Notes: generated by a model from the letters alone, not told the origin. A stretch of 64,000 bases of DNA from Clostridiales bacterium (GCA_021203365.1 JAJQBI010000021.1:1-64000); one strand, 5' to 3'. Shown: positions 21,511 through 30,861, numbered from the stretch's first letter. Made by a program: numbers and translations.

Positions 21511-22448
21511 GGCGATGCCCCATCCTCCTTCTCTTTTCTCGTTTTCTTCTCCTTTTTCGTTTTCTCCTCTTTTTCCAGCGTATTCTGAGCGATACGCATG
21601 TAATCCTGTTCTTTTGTTTTTTTACGGGGAACAAAAAGGGAGACAATTCCCTCGTTTTCTTTTCTTTTCGCATAGAAATATCCGATAATGGAAAAAAACA
21701 GAGCCCCCACAAAATTGACCAGCAGATCCTTCATGGTATCAATCAGACCGATATCCAGGTACCCGCCGAGATTCAGGGCCTCCTGGGTTCCGTCGCCGTA
21801 GACAAGAATTACATTCTGGATATCCCGGAGAGTCACTGGGGTCTGTCCGCCGGAGGAGTCAAGCATGATTGAGCTGATGGAGGATACAATGGCATCCTTC
21901 TGCATGTCCAGCCCCATAAACCAGTCCATTCCAAATTCGAAGAATTCCCAGATCAGACCCACCGTCATGGAAAAACAGAAGGCCACCATAGCCAGAAAGC
22001 CCGGAGACAGTTCAAAGACGATCTTCTCGTTTTTATGCAGTACCATCACGGCGGAAAAGCCAATGGCCGCACACAGAAATCCGTTCAGGGTGTGCAGCAT
22101 GGTATCCCAGAATGGAATATGGACATAAAACTCATTCAGCTCTCCCAGAATCTCCGCCGCAAAGATAAAACAAAGAATGGTAATTTCCAGTCCCGGAGGC
22201 GCCTCCACCTTCAGCTGCACCTGAAACCAGCTGGGCAGATACAGAAGAGCCATGGTCAGCAGGCACAGGAAAAATCCCTGGTAGTTTCCAAGAAAAAACT
22301 GGCGCACCATGCTTACGATCACCAGAATTCGGAGGACACAAAAAACCAGAAAAGAGCTTTTGTGCTCCTTCAGCTCCATATCCAGTGCCTGCCGAAAAGC
22401 CTGCTTCAGTTTCTTCTCAGTTTCTTTTTCTTCCTTTGTTTTCCTCAT
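21507..22448 (-). CDS. DUF2238/YjdF-like multi-spanning membrane protein
   Basis: 313 residues with about seven hydrophobic segments between residues 30 and 265. The conserved features of the DUF2238/YjdF group are visible: DTMLHTLNGFLCAAIGF in the middle, LIWEFFEFGMDW, and DTMKDLLVNFVGA near the end. Both termini are unusually charged; the last 30 residues are almost only K, E and R, which suggests a disordered cytoplasmic tail. The biochemical function of the family is unknown. Confidence 0.78.
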   Translation of the reverse strand: MRKTKEEKETEKKLKQAFRQALDMELKEHKSSFLVFCVLRILVIVSMVRQFFLGNYQGFFLCLLTMALLYLPSWFQVQLKVEAPPGLEITILCFIFAAEILGELNEFYVHIPFWDTMLHTLNGFLCAAIGFSAVMVLHKNEKIVFELSPGFLAMVAFCFSMTVGLIWEFFEFGMDWFMGLDMQKDAIVSSISSIMLDSSGGQTPVTLRDIQNVILVYGDGTQEALNLGGYLDIGLIDTMKDLLVNFVGALFFSIIGYFYAKRKENEGIVSLFVPRKKTKEQDYMRIAQNTLEKEEKTKKEKKTRKEKEDGASP

Positions 22449-22512
22449 AAATTCCTTTCAGTCTGTAAAACAGGCGGCAAAAAACATTTTGCCGCCACGA
22501 TGTCTCAAAAAA

Positions 22513-22710
22513 ATGATTGAAGCGACAAAAGGTATTTTGTCGCTATGATACACGGATTTCTCCGCACTTCGTGCTCCCGAAATCCTGACAACATTCGAAA
22601 TCCGCTCATTTTTCTACGAAAAATGGCTACTTTCTCATGTTGTTCGGGACCCAATCTCATGAATGCTGATGCAAGCATCTGCATTCATGACCTTTTGTCC
22701 CTTGTATCAT
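22513..22710. mobile_element. MITE-like repeat, complete copy, 198 bp
   Basis: Imperfect terminal inverted repeats of 20 bp (22513-22532 and 22691-22710; 17 of 20 match, core GACAAAAGG) bound a non-coding element. Next to the left end is a 9-bp hairpin (GCGACAAAA/TTTTGTCGC); next to the right end a longer one (TCATGAATGC/GCATTCATGA, continued by GATGC/GCATC). It is flanked by A-runs that could be a target duplication. The right end stops 5 bases beyond the pgi stop codon. Related sequences occur near 4739, 26401 and 63949. Confidence 0.7.
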
Positions 22711-22715
22711 AAAAA

Positions 22716-24062
22716 TCACAATCTCTTAAGAAGCGCTTCTCTCTCCTTCTCATACCCCGGTTTGCCCAGAAGGGCGAACATATTTTTCTTATAGCTCTCC
22801 ACGCCCGGCTGATTAAAGGGATTTACTCCCAGAAGATATCCGCTCAGACCGCAGGCAAACTCAAAGAAATAAAACAGCTGCCCCAGAGAATACTCATTCT
22901 GCTCCGGGATGTCCACCCGGAGATTGGGAACCTGTCCGTCTGTATGGGCAAGAATTGTACCGTTCATTGCGCTCTTGTTTACAAAATCCACCGTCCGGCC
23001 GGCCAGATAATTCAGGCCGTCCAGATCCACCGGTTCTTCCCCAAGAGTAATCTCCGCTCCTGATTTCTCCACATTCAGGACCGTTTCAAACAGAATACGG
23101 TTTCCGTCCTGGATAAACTGACCCATGGAATGAAGATCCGTGGTCAGGTCCACCGCGGCCGGGAAGATTCCCTTCTGATCCTTCCCCTCACTCTCTCCGT
23201 AAAGCTGTTTCCACCACTCATTTATGTAATGAAGGCTTGGCTCATAATTTGCCAGAATCTCCACCGTCTTGCCCTTGCGCAGAAGAATGTTCCGAACTGC
23301 GGCATATTTCATGGCGTCATTGTCCTCAAAGGGACTGTTCAGAGCAAGCTCCCGCCCGGAAGCCGCTCCTTCCATAAGCTTATCCAGATCTGCGCCGCTG
23401 ACTGCGATGGGCAGAAGGCCTACCGCGGTAAGGACAGAAAAACGCCCGCCCACATCATCCGGCACTACAAATTCCTCGTAGCCTTCCTCATCGGCCACTT
23501 TTTTCAGGGCTCCTCTGGCTTTGTCCGTAGTCGCGTAGATTCTCTTCGCGGCCTCCTCCTTGCCATATTTCTTCTCAAGAATTCCCTTAAACACACGGAA
23601 GGCGATGGCCGGCTCCGTAGTCGTTCCGGATTTGGAAATCATATTTATGGAAAAATCACGGTCTCCAACTACATCAATCAGGCCCTGGATATAGCTGCTG
23701 CTGATGCTGTTCCCCACAAAATAAATCTCGGGAGTTCTGCGGGCTTCCTTTGATATATTGTTATAGAAACCATGCCGGAGGAACTCCACCGCCGCTCTGG
23801 CGCCCAGATAGGAGCCTCCGATTCCGATCACAAGAAGGACCTCCGAATCGCTCTGAATCTTCTTTGCCGCGGCTTTTATACGGGCAAATTCCTCTTTATC
23901 ATAGTTTACCGGAAGATCAATCCATCCAAGGAAATCATTTCCCGCCCCGGTTCCGGAAATCAGGGTCTCCCTGGCGGCCTGTGTCAGGACCTTCATGGAT
24001 TCCATCTCATGATCTGCAATAAAACAGCCGGCTTTTGAATAATCAAATGTAACTTTGCTCAT
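22716..24062 (-). CDS. pgi: glucose-6-phosphate isomerase
   Basis: 448 residues from the ATG at 24062 ([12 protein letters not shown]); the upstream extension is not conserved. It interconverts glucose 6-phosphate and fructose 6-phosphate in glycolysis. The sugar-phosphate site motif [14 protein letters not shown], the [12 protein letters not shown] segment and the C-terminal [14 protein letters not shown] signature are complete. Single gene; a MITE-like repeat sits directly after its stop codon. Confidence 0.96.
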   Translation of the reverse strand: MSKVTFDYSKAGCFIADHEMESMKVLTQAARETLISGTGAGNDFLGWIDLPVNYDKEEFARIKAAAKKIQSDSEVLLVIGIGGSYLGARAAVEFLRHGFYNNISKEARRTPEIYFVGNSISSSYIQGLIDVVGDRDFSINMISKSGTTTEPAIAFRVFKGILEKKYGKEEAAKRIYATTDKARGALKKVADEEGYEEFVVPDDVGGRFSVLTAVGLLPIAVSGADLDKLMEGAASGRELALNSPFEDNDAMKYAAVRNILLRKGKTVEILANYEPSLHYINEWWKQLYGESEGKDQKGIFPAAVDLTTDLHSMGQFIQDGNRILFETVLNVEKSGAEITLGEEPVDLDGLNYLAGRTVDFVNKSAMNGTILAHTDGQVPNLRVDIPEQNEYSLGQLFYFFEFACGLSGYLLGVNPFNQPGVESYKKNMFALLGKPGYEKEREALLKRL

Positions 24063-24181
24063 GGCTTTTCTCTCCTTTACATGGAAGCTTATCTCTTTCT
24101 CCTGGACGGCAGACACCCGCCGCCGCGCTGTACTCAGTATAACAAACTCCACAAAATTCCACAAGGTTTTTTATAATGGAG

Positions 24182-24778
24182 TCAGGCATTCATAAACTCC
24201 CGTATGATATCCCGCATAATCTCTTCCTCTTCCGGGCTGAGCATTTTGCTGAAATGACTTCCGGAGGCAGCTGTCTGACGTATGCTGGAAGTAATTTTAT
24301 CCACAACCTCCTCCTGAAGAACCGGATCCTCCTTTTTGGCCTTTGGCAGCTGAGTGGCCCAGCGCCGGGTCTGCTCCACATAATCCGCCAGGGAGCGCAT
24401 GACAAGCTCCTCCTGCCAGGAAAAATCCAGTGCCTGACGAAGAAGAAGGAGACAGACCGGAACGGCGGCTCCCGCGTACAGATAGCCAAGGGAAATCCCT
24501 TCTTCCATATCCAGATATGTACTCAGAAACAGTGCCAGGCCCAAAAGCGCCGTGGACAGAAGCGCAGGGTACCACACCAGACGGTTCATCCGGTGGAGAA
24601 GCCTGTCCCTGGTTTTCCACAGAGTCAGCCATTTTTCCTTCAGACTGGAAAATCGATCTGTACTTCGAATGCTTCTTCTGTAAGTAAGATTGGTCGCCAG
24701 CATGCTCACCGCACCCGCCGCGCCCACCACGGTCATGGCGTAAAGCAGCACCTGCAGGTTCATAATTGTTTCCAGCAT
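24182..24778 (-). CDS. membrane protein of unknown function
   Basis: 198 residues from the ATG at 24778, behind AAAGGAGG. Three hydrophobic segments (about residues 8-28, 67-88 and 95-112) are followed by a soluble C-terminal half ending in acidic helices (SPEEEEIMRDIIREFM). Basic residues between helix 1 and 2 place that loop in the cytoplasm. I do not recognise a family; it stands between murF and pgi on the same strand. Confidence 0.65.
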   Translation of the reverse strand: MLETIMNLQVLLYAMTVVGAAGAVSMLATNLTYRRSIRSTDRFSSLKEKWLTLWKTRDRLLHRMNRLVWYPALLSTALLGLALFLSTYLDMEEGISLGYLYAGAAVPVCLLLLRQALDFSWQEELVMRSLADYVEQTRRWATQLPKAKKEDPVLQEEVVDKITSSIRQTAASGSHFSKMLSPEEEEIMRDIIREFMNA

Positions 24779-24994
24779 AATGTCTTTTCCTCCTTTTCGG
24801 TCCTGTCTGAAAACATTATACCGCCCGTTTCCGGCCATGAAAACAAAAATCGTTCGTCAAATTCCCGCAGGTTTTCCCGGAAATTATCCAGAAAAAGCAC
24901 GCCTTCGCCAAAATGAAAAAAGGAACCAGCGTTTTTTCTTTTCCGGCACACAAACTCTGTCGAAGAAGAAACAATTCCGTCGGTTCCTCTGTAT

Positions 24995-26389
24995 TCACAA
25001 TTCCTGAAGCGCTTTCACCACTTCCTCAAACCTCATAAAATGAGAGGCCTTTACCAGCACCGTATCCCCGGCCCGGATGTAGCGGCGCAGGTTCTTTATA
25101 AGGCTGTCCCGGTCGGGCTCATAGATCACCTGTCCTCCGGATCCGGTCTCCCGGGCCGCCTCCGCCATATGCCTGGCAAGCGGGCCCGCACAGATGCACA
25201 CCTCCAGATCCCGGGTCCCCGCATAGGCGCCCACCTGTCTGTGAAGCTCCCCGGCTTCCTCCCCCAGTTCTCCCATATCTCCCAGGATAGCCACCCTGCG
25301 GCCGGAGCCGTCCTGAAGCACATCCAGAGAGGCCTTCATTGACATGGGACTGGCGTTATAGCAGTCGTCCACAATCAGAAGCTTCTCCGTCTCAATCATA
25401 TGAAAACGTCCGGAAATAGATTCCTGCTGCTCAATTCCCCGCTGAATCTCCCCGTCGGTCAGGCCGTAAATCACGCCCACCGCCGCAGCCGCCAGGGCAT
25501 TGTAAAGCATATGCCGCCCGGGCATGGGAATATCCACACAAAAGGTCCTCTCACCGGCAGCCGGACCGTCGTCCTCCCGTATATGTATCCGACAGGACAT
25601 TCCCTTCAGGCCCCGGCTTTGCACCTGGTCACAGTATACCTGCGCATTTTTTCCCAGTCCAAAGAAAACCGGCTGAATTCCCTGATACTCCCTCACACGG
25701 ATCAGCTTATCGTCGTCCCCGTTGAGCACAATATGGCCGTCCGGCTTCAGATATTGAAAAATCTCCGTTTTGGCCCGGAACACCCCGTCCCGGTCTCCCA
25801 GAAATTCCAGATGGCAGGTACCGATGTTGGTAATCACGCAGGTATCCGGCCGGGCAATTTCCCCCAGCCGGCTCATCTCCCCGAAATTGCTGATTCCCAT
25901 TTCCAGAACGGCAATCTCATCGCTCTCCCTCAGCCGGAAAACCGTCAGGGGAAGTCCCAGCTCATTGTTAAAATTCCCCAGGGTTTTCAGAGTCCGATAA
26001 CGCTGGGACAGTACCGAGGCGATGGTCTCCTTGGTGCTGGTCTTTCCCACGCTTCCCGTGACACCCACAACGGGAATGTGAAGTCCCTCCAGATAAAAAG
26101 CCGCGATTTTTTTGACAGCCTCCAAAGAGGAGGAGACCAGAATCCAGGGGTGGGACTCATCCTCCAGGGGCCGCTCCGAAAGCGTGGCCAGCGCCCCCTC
26201 TGCCATTACCTGAGGAATAAAGCGGTGGGCATCCACCCGCTCGCCCACAATAGGAATAAAAAGGGCGTCTTTTTCCACCTTGCGGCTGTCCGTCGTGACA
26301 GAGGAAACTTCCCTTTCGTACAGATCCTTTTGGCCATGATATTCGCCTCCGCAGACCTGTGTGATGTTTTTCAGTGTCAGATTTTTCAT
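24995..26389 (-). CDS. murF: UDP-N-acetylmuramoyl-tripeptide--D-alanyl-D-alanine ligase
   Basis: 464-residue Mur ligase that adds D-Ala-D-Ala to UDP-MurNAc-tripeptide, the last cytoplasmic step of the peptidoglycan precursor. The ATP-binding loop GVTGSVGKTSTKE and the motifs MGISNFGEMSRL and DDCYNASPMSMKASL identify MurF. It follows ddl, which makes its substrate. A partial MITE-like repeat lies only 11 bases upstream of the start codon, just before the AGGA ribosome binding site. Confidence 0.95.
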   Translation of the reverse strand: MKNLTLKNITQVCGGEYHGQKDLYEREVSSVTTDSRKVEKDALFIPIVGERVDAHRFIPQVMAEGALATLSERPLEDESHPWILVSSSLEAVKKIAAFYLEGLHIPVVGVTGSVGKTSTKETIASVLSQRYRTLKTLGNFNNELGLPLTVFRLRESDEIAVLEMGISNFGEMSRLGEIARPDTCVITNIGTCHLEFLGDRDGVFRAKTEIFQYLKPDGHIVLNGDDDKLIRVREYQGIQPVFFGLGKNAQVYCDQVQSRGLKGMSCRIHIREDDGPAAGERTFCVDIPMPGRHMLYNALAAAAVGVIYGLTDGEIQRGIEQQESISGRFHMIETEKLLIVDDCYNASPMSMKASLDVLQDGSGRRVAILGDMGELGEEAGELHRQVGAYAGTRDLEVCICAGPLARHMAEAARETGSGGQVIYEPDRDSLIKNLRRYIRAGDTVLVKASHFMRFEEVVKALQEL

Positions 26390-26400
26390 AAAATTATCCT

Positions 26401-26497
26401 ATGATTGAAGCGACAAAAGGTGTTTTGTCGCTATGATACACGGATTTCCTCACAGAGTGCCCTGCGGGTGTCCGCACTACATGCTCCCGAAATCCTC
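26401..26497. mobile_element. MITE-like repeat, left half only
   Basis: Begins with the same 20-bp terminus and hairpin as the complete copy (loop GGTG instead of GGTA), continues through the conserved ATGATACACGGATTTC and TGCTCCCGAAATCCT segments with a 20-base insertion between them, then ends without a right terminus. It occupies the ddl-murF spacer. Confidence 0.65.
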
Positions 26498-26519
26498 ATT
26501 CGCTTTGCCGGCAGAGATC

Positions 26520-27554
26520 TCACGCGTATTTTTTCATGGACACGCGAACCAGTTCCTCACAGAGTGTGGGGAAATCCATACCCAGCGCGGCCGCTTCCTG
26601 AGGGATCAGACTGGTGGGCGTCATTCCGGGAAGTGTGTTTGCCTCCAGGCAGAACATTTCGCCGTTTTCCCGCATCATAAAATCCAGCCTGCAGTAAGCC
26701 TCCAGTCCCAGAGCCCTGGCGCCCTTCCGGGCAAAGGCCTGCATGCGCTCCGTCTGTTCCGGAGACAGCTCCGCCGGACAGGTCTCCACAGTGGAGCCCG
26801 CCTGATATTTATTTTTATAATCGTAGAATCCAACCAGAGGGGCAATCTCAATGACAGGATAGGCCTGACCGTCCACCACGGCCACGGAAAACTCCCGTCC
26901 CTGAATATACTCCTCCACCACAACCTGATCCTCGTATGCGCCGGCGTCCTCCAGAGCTTTCTCATACTCCGCCGCATCCCGGGCAATATACACACCCACA
27001 CTGGAGCCGCCGCAGCAGGTTTTCACCACCACCGGGAAATCCATGCCCAGCTCCCGGATGTCTCTCACAAAAGAATCCCGGCTCATGGTTACCCCTCTGG
27101 GGGTGGGAACCCCGCCCATGGCAAAAAACTTCTTGGTGATTCCCTTGTCCATGGCAAGGGCACTGCTCAGATAGCCGGTTCCCGTATATCGGATTCCCAG
27201 CAGGTCAAAGGCGGCCTGCACTCTTCCGTCCTCCCCGTTGGCCCCGTGAAGGCCCAGGAACACAATATCCGCCAGCTGGCAGAGCCGCAGAATATTGGGG
27301 CCAAAGAAGCTTTTCCGGGTTTTCTCAAGGTCCCCCAGCTTTTCATCAAAGGCCCTCATGTATGCGGAAGCCGCATCCACATCATAGCGCTCCGGGAAAG
27401 GTTCCTCCCAGTTCACGGTTTCCAGTCCTCCGAAGATATCCGCCAGAATCGCCGGATGTCCCTTCTGCCGTAAGGCCTTACAGACCTCCGTCCCTGTCAC
27501 AATGGAAATGGAGCGTTCCGTGCTGGTTCCTCCCGCCAATACCAGAATGTTCAT
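26520..27554 (-). CDS. ddl: D-alanine--D-alanine ligase
   Basis: 344-residue ATP-grasp enzyme from the ATG at 27554 (MNILVLAGGTSTERS). It joins two D-alanines for peptidoglycan. Landmarks: LGLHGANGEDGRVQAAF, TCCGGSSVGVYIA in the ATP-binding loop, and CLEANTLPGMTPTSLIP at the metal/product site. It lies between an aminotransferase and murF on the same strand, a sensible cell-wall pair. Confidence 0.94.
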   Translation of the reverse strand: MNILVLAGGTSTERSISIVTGTEVCKALRQKGHPAILADIFGGLETVNWEEPFPERYDVDAASAYMRAFDEKLGDLEKTRKSFFGPNILRLCQLADIVFLGLHGANGEDGRVQAAFDLLGIRYTGTGYLSSALAMDKGITKKFFAMGGVPTPRGVTMSRDSFVRDIRELGMDFPVVVKTCCGGSSVGVYIARDAAEYEKALEDAGAYEDQVVVEEYIQGREFSVAVVDGQAYPVIEIAPLVGFYDYKNKYQAGSTVETCPAELSPEQTERMQAFARKGARALGLEAYCRLDFMMRENGEMFCLEANTLPGMTPTSLIPQEAAALGMDFPTLCEELVRVSMKKYA

Positions 27555-27570
27555 CTTCTCAACTCCCTGC

Positions 27571-28857
27571 TTACTTCGTCTCCAGAAGCTTCTCCACACT
27601 GACAAGCTTTACACAGAGTACAAATATCTCCGCCGCTTTTCCAAGCTCCTCCAGAGTGGGATAGGTAGGCGCGATCCGGATGTTGGAATCCTTCGGGTCA
27701 ATTCCGTAGGGGAATGTAGCCCCGGCCCCGGTCATAATCACACCGGCTTCTTTGGCTTTCGCCACAATCTTCTTCGCGCAGCCCTCCATGGACTCAAAGG
27801 AAATGAAATACCCGCCGTGAGGCTTGGTCCACTCCCCGATTTCCAGACCGCCCAGCTCTCTCTCCAGGGTATCCTCCACCAGCTCAAACTTCGGCAGAAT
27901 CATCTGCCCCTGTTTTTTCATATGGGCGTGAAGGCCGTCCAGATCCTTAAAATAGCGCACATGGCGCAGCTGATTCAGCTTGTCATGTCCGATGGTCTGT
28001 ATATTCATAAATTTCCGGAAATCCTCCAGATTGGCTTTGGACGCCGCCAGGGAAGCGATTCCGGAGCCTGGAAAGCTGATCTTGGAGGTGGACGCGAATT
28101 TATAGACCATATCCGGGTTTCCGGCCTTCTCGCATTCTCCCAGAATCTCCAGAAGGAAATCATGATTGTCCTTATACAGATGATGAATACAGTAAGCGTT
28201 GTCCCAGTAGATACGGAAATCCGGCGCAGCGGGTTTCAGCCGGGCAAATCTTCTCACTGTCTCGTCGGAATAGGTGATTCCCTGGGGATTGGAATATTTC
28301 GGCACACACCAGATTCCCTTGATCGCCTCATCCTCAGAGACCAGCGCCTCCACCATGTCCATATCCGGCCCGGTGGGCGTCATGGGGATATTGATCATCT
28401 CAATTCCGAAAAACTCTGTAATTTTAAAGTGCCGGTCATACCCTGGCACCGGGCACAGGAACTTCACCTTATCCAGCTTACACCAGGGGGTATGTCCCAT
28501 GACGCCGTGGGTCATGGACCGGGAAATGCTGTCAAACATAACGTTCAGACTGGAGTTCCCATATATGATAATATTCTCCGGATCCACCTCGGACATGGCC
28601 GCAAGAAGCCGCTTCGCCTCCGGAATTCCGTCGATCACTCCGTAATTCCGGCAGTCCACGCCGGTTTCACAGCGAAGATCCGCATTCCCATGCAGGACGT
28701 CCATCATTCCCATGGAAAGGTCAAGCTGGTCCGTCCCCGGCTTTCCTCTGGACATGTCAAGCTTAAGTCCCAGAGCTTTCACATCTGCGTACTGCTGATC
28801 CAGTTCCTTTTTAAGAACAAGGAGTTCTTCCCTGCTCCTCTCACTGTATTTTTTCAT
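27571..28857 (-). CDS. aspartate aminotransferase-type enzyme (MocR-like aminotransferase family)
   Basis: 428-residue PLP enzyme of the family formerly confused with MocR regulators but lacking a DNA-binding domain (subgroup typified by mycobacterial and corynebacterial aspartate aminotransferase). Markers: LDMSRGKPGTDQLDLS at the N-terminus, IIIYGNSSLNVMFDS, VPKYSNPQGITYSDETV, and FASTSKISFPGSG with the PLP lysine. It starts 16 bases upstream of ddl and may be co-transcribed with it; amino-donor provision for the wall pathway is only an inference. Confidence 0.88.
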   Translation of the reverse strand: MKKYSERSREELLVLKKELDQQYADVKALGLKLDMSRGKPGTDQLDLSMGMMDVLHGNADLRCETGVDCRNYGVIDGIPEAKRLLAAMSEVDPENIIIYGNSSLNVMFDSISRSMTHGVMGHTPWCKLDKVKFLCPVPGYDRHFKITEFFGIEMINIPMTPTGPDMDMVEALVSEDEAIKGIWCVPKYSNPQGITYSDETVRRFARLKPAAPDFRIYWDNAYCIHHLYKDNHDFLLEILGECEKAGNPDMVYKFASTSKISFPGSGIASLAASKANLEDFRKFMNIQTIGHDKLNQLRHVRYFKDLDGLHAHMKKQGQMILPKFELVEDTLERELGGLEIGEWTKPHGGYFISFESMEGCAKKIVAKAKEAGVIMTGAGATFPYGIDPKDSNIRIAPTYPTLEELGKAAEIFVLCVKLVSVEKLLETK

Positions 28858-28923
28858 AATATGCCTTTCCTCCTCGTCCGCGTCCTCCTTTCCGGAATCA
28901 GCGGAAAATTTTATTCAAATGCC

Positions 28924-28952
28924 ATTTTAGTATGGAAAACACAGCTTGTCAA
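28924..28952 (-). promoter_or_regulatory. promoter of the aminotransferase-ddl-murF run
   Basis: Minus-strand perfect TTGACA (28947-28952), 17-base spacer, TAAAAT (28924-28929), about 65 bases upstream of the start codon. Confidence 0.75.
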
Positions 28953-29060
28953 TTTTTTTTCATAAAGAAACCGCCATTCCCATATGGAATCCCCCGCTTC
29001 CTTTCTGTTATGGGAAAACTCTCCCCATAACCGGTCGTTTTTGGCCCCTGGCAAATTCTT

Positions 29061-29089
29061 TTGACGTATGCGGCAATTCCGGGTATAAT
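29061..29089 (+). promoter_or_regulatory. promoter of the methyltransferase gene
   Basis: TTGACG (29061-29066), 17-base spacer and a perfect TATAAT (29084-29089). With the divergent promoter at 28924-28952 it accounts for the 318-base spacer 28858-29175, in which I see nothing else. Confidence 0.75.
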
Positions 29090-29175
29090 GAAAAGCAAAA
29101 GGCCGCGCAGGGATTCAGAGACAGCTCTGTCCTTCAGGCGAAGCCTCAGATTTCAGAGAAAGCAGGACTTGGACG

Positions 29176-30108
29176 ATGTGGATTGCGGATAAATGGACGG
29201 AATATGAGATACTGGATACCTCCCGGGGAGAGAAGCTGGAGCGGTGGGGAGATTATCTCCTGGTGCGGCCGGATCCCCAGGTGATCTGGGATACTCCAAG
29301 GGTAAACCGGGGCTGGAAAAACAGAAACGCCCATTATCACCGAAGCAGCCGCGGAGGCGGGGAATGGGAGTTTTTCAATCTGCCAGAGCAGTGGGAAATC
29401 CACTACCAGAGCCCGGTTTTTCCGGACAGGCTCACCTTCCGGCTGAAGCCCTTCAGCTTTAAGCACACAGGGCTTTTTCCGGAACAGGCCGCCAACTGGG
29501 ACTGGTTCGGGGAAAAAATCCGTCAGGCCCACCGCCCGGTGAAGGTCTTAAATCTTTTTGCGTACACCGGAGGCGCTACCCTGGCCGCGGCCGCGGCCGG
29601 CGCCTCTGTCACTCACGTAGATGCCTCCAAAGGCATGGTCACCTGGGCAAAGGAAAACGCTGCGGCCTCCGGCCTGTCAGAAGCGCCCATCCGCTGGCTG
29701 GTGGACGACTGTATGAAATTTGTGGAACGGGAAATCCGGCGGGGGAATCACTACGACGGGATTATCATGGATCCGCCCTCCTACGGCCGGGGTCCCAGGG
29801 GGGAGGTCTGGAAAATCGAGGACGCCATTCATCCTCTCATCGGACGCTGTGTCCGGCTTCTTGGCGAAAATCCCCTGTTTTTCCTGGTGAATTCCTATAC
29901 CACAGGACTGGCCCCTGCGGTGCTGACCTATCTGCTCTCCACAGAGCTGAAATCCTTTGGGGGACAGACAGATTCCCAGGAGCTGGGCCTTCCCGTTACG
30001 GACAGCGGACTTTATCTCCCCTGCGGAGCCTCCGGAAGGTGGTCCGATCCCACCCTTACAGGTCTTCGGACAGCAGGCAACAAATCCATCGTAAGAAAAG
30101 GAGCGTGA
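29176..30108 (+). CDS. SAM-dependent methyltransferase, RlmI/RlmK-like
   Basis: 310 residues. The C-terminal two thirds form a class I methyltransferase: VLNLFAYTGGATLAAA is the SAM-binding motif I, VTHVDASKGMVTWAKEN motif II, and IIMDPPSYGRG the DPPY-type catalytic motif of base methyltransferases. The pattern matches the Methyltrans_SAM family that modifies 23S rRNA, but without the N-terminal PUA domain of RlmI. A Cys-rich small gene follows 4 bases after the stop. Confidence 0.85.
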   Translation: MWIADKWTEYEILDTSRGEKLERWGDYLLVRPDPQVIWDTPRVNRGWKNRNAHYHRSSRGGGEWEFFNLPEQWEIHYQSPVFPDRLTFRLKPFSFKHTGLFPEQAANWDWFGEKIRQAHRPVKVLNLFAYTGGATLAAAAAGASVTHVDASKGMVTWAKENAAASGLSEAPIRWLVDDCMKFVEREIRRGNHYDGIIMDPPSYGRGPRGEVWKIEDAIHPLIGRCVRLLGENPLFFLVNSYTTGLAPAVLTYLLSTELKSFGGQTDSQELGLPVTDSGLYLPCGASGRWSDPTLTGLRTAGNKSIVRKGA

Positions 30109-30112
30109 TCTT

Positions 30113-30310
30113 ATGGGTACTGATTCAGCGACAGGCGCCGCTGGGGAAATCCCCTACTCTCTCTCATCGGGCTATGACCGCACCGCGTGCAGAGGCTGCG
30201 TCTGTTCCACCTGCTTTGAGCAGGAATTCTGCGACCGTTGCAGCACATGCGAGAACCTCTCCCGCAAGAAGGAACACTGCAGCGCATATGAGGGTTCCTA
30301 CAATTACTGA
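30113..30310 (+). CDS. cysteine-rich small protein
   Basis: 65 residues with 8 cysteines, in the pattern C-x2-C-x-C-x2-C-x5-C-x2-C-x2-C and one further downstream, a good metal-binding arrangement (zinc or iron-sulfur). It has its own ribosome binding site (AAAAGGAG) and is almost certainly co-transcribed with the methyltransferase. There is no signal sequence. Function unknown. Confidence 0.7.
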   Translation: MGTDSATGAAGEIPYSLSSGYDRTACRGCVCSTCFEQEFCDRCSTCENLSRKKEHCSAYEGSYNY

Positions 30311-30321
30311 GAGAATAAGAC

Positions 30322-30365
30322 GAAAAAGAAAAACAACGTGCAAAAACACGTTGTTTTTCTTTTTC
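30322..30365. terminator. bidirectional terminator with 19-bp perfect stem
   Basis: 30322-30340 pairs perfectly with 30347-30365 around a CAAAAA loop; A-rich and T-rich outer arms make it usable in both directions. It separates the convergent Cys-rich gene and HD-domain gene and overlaps the last codon and stop of the latter. Confidence 0.9.
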
Positions 30366-30861
30366 ACTGCATCAGAATTGTCACTCCGGGATGTCTGCTG
30401 GAGAAAAAAGGCATATTCAGCATTTCCAGTGTAGCACAGATCTTATCCGCTCCCACCACGATCCATCCTTCTCTGCTGGAAGGCATCGGCCCCATGGGAA
30501 ACATATGGGTCAGAATAATGCCGCGCACCCTCCCGTCAATTCCAAACACTTCTTCACTGGTCCAGGCGGCCGCCTTGGGATGAAAAAACGCCTGATGGAT
30601 CTCTCCTTCCGGAATCTTATCCTTAAAGTCGTAGACACAAAAATCATGAAGCATCCCGGCCACCGCGCAAAGTCTCTCGTCACAGCCCGCGTCCTTCGCC
30701 ATCTTCCAGGCAATATAAGAGACATTGAAACTGTGCTCCAGCCGGCTGTAGCCGCGATGATGCCGGTATCCGGCAAGCCTTAAAAACACCTTATTTCTAA
30801 GAATCGGCCTTACGATTTCCAGAAATTCCGGCTGGATTTTCTCGGAAAAAACCAGCTTCAA
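30364..30861 (-). CDS. HD-domain phosphohydrolase
   Basis: 165 residues with a compact HD metal site: EHSFNVSYIAWKM, GMLHDFCVYDF and a later H-rich ILTHMFPMG segment. Proteins like this hydrolyse nucleotides or cyclic nucleotides; the substrate is unknown. Start appears to be TTG at 30861 behind GGGAGGGG. The gene stands alone between convergent and divergent neighbours. Confidence 0.8.
   Translation of the reverse strand: MKLVFSEKIQPEFLEIVRPILRNKVFLRLAGYRHHRGYSRLEHSFNVSYIAWKMAKDAGCDERLCAVAGMLHDFCVYDFKDKIPEGEIHQAFFHPKAAAWTSEEVFGIDGRVRGIILTHMFPMGPMPSSREGWIVVGADKICATLEMLNMPFFSSRHPGVTILMQ

Noticed and set aside
25400-26404. Plus-strand open frame of 334 codons opposite murF
   Set aside because: Shadow of murF; no conserved motif.
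27502-28965. Plus-strand open frame of 487 codons opposite aminotransferase
   Set aside because: The minus strand encodes a complete aminotransferase; the antisense translation is His/Leu/Arg-rich low-quality sequence.
28946-29284. 112-codon plus-strand frame ahead of the methyltransferase
   Set aside because: Runs through two promoters and overlaps the true methyltransferase start in another frame.
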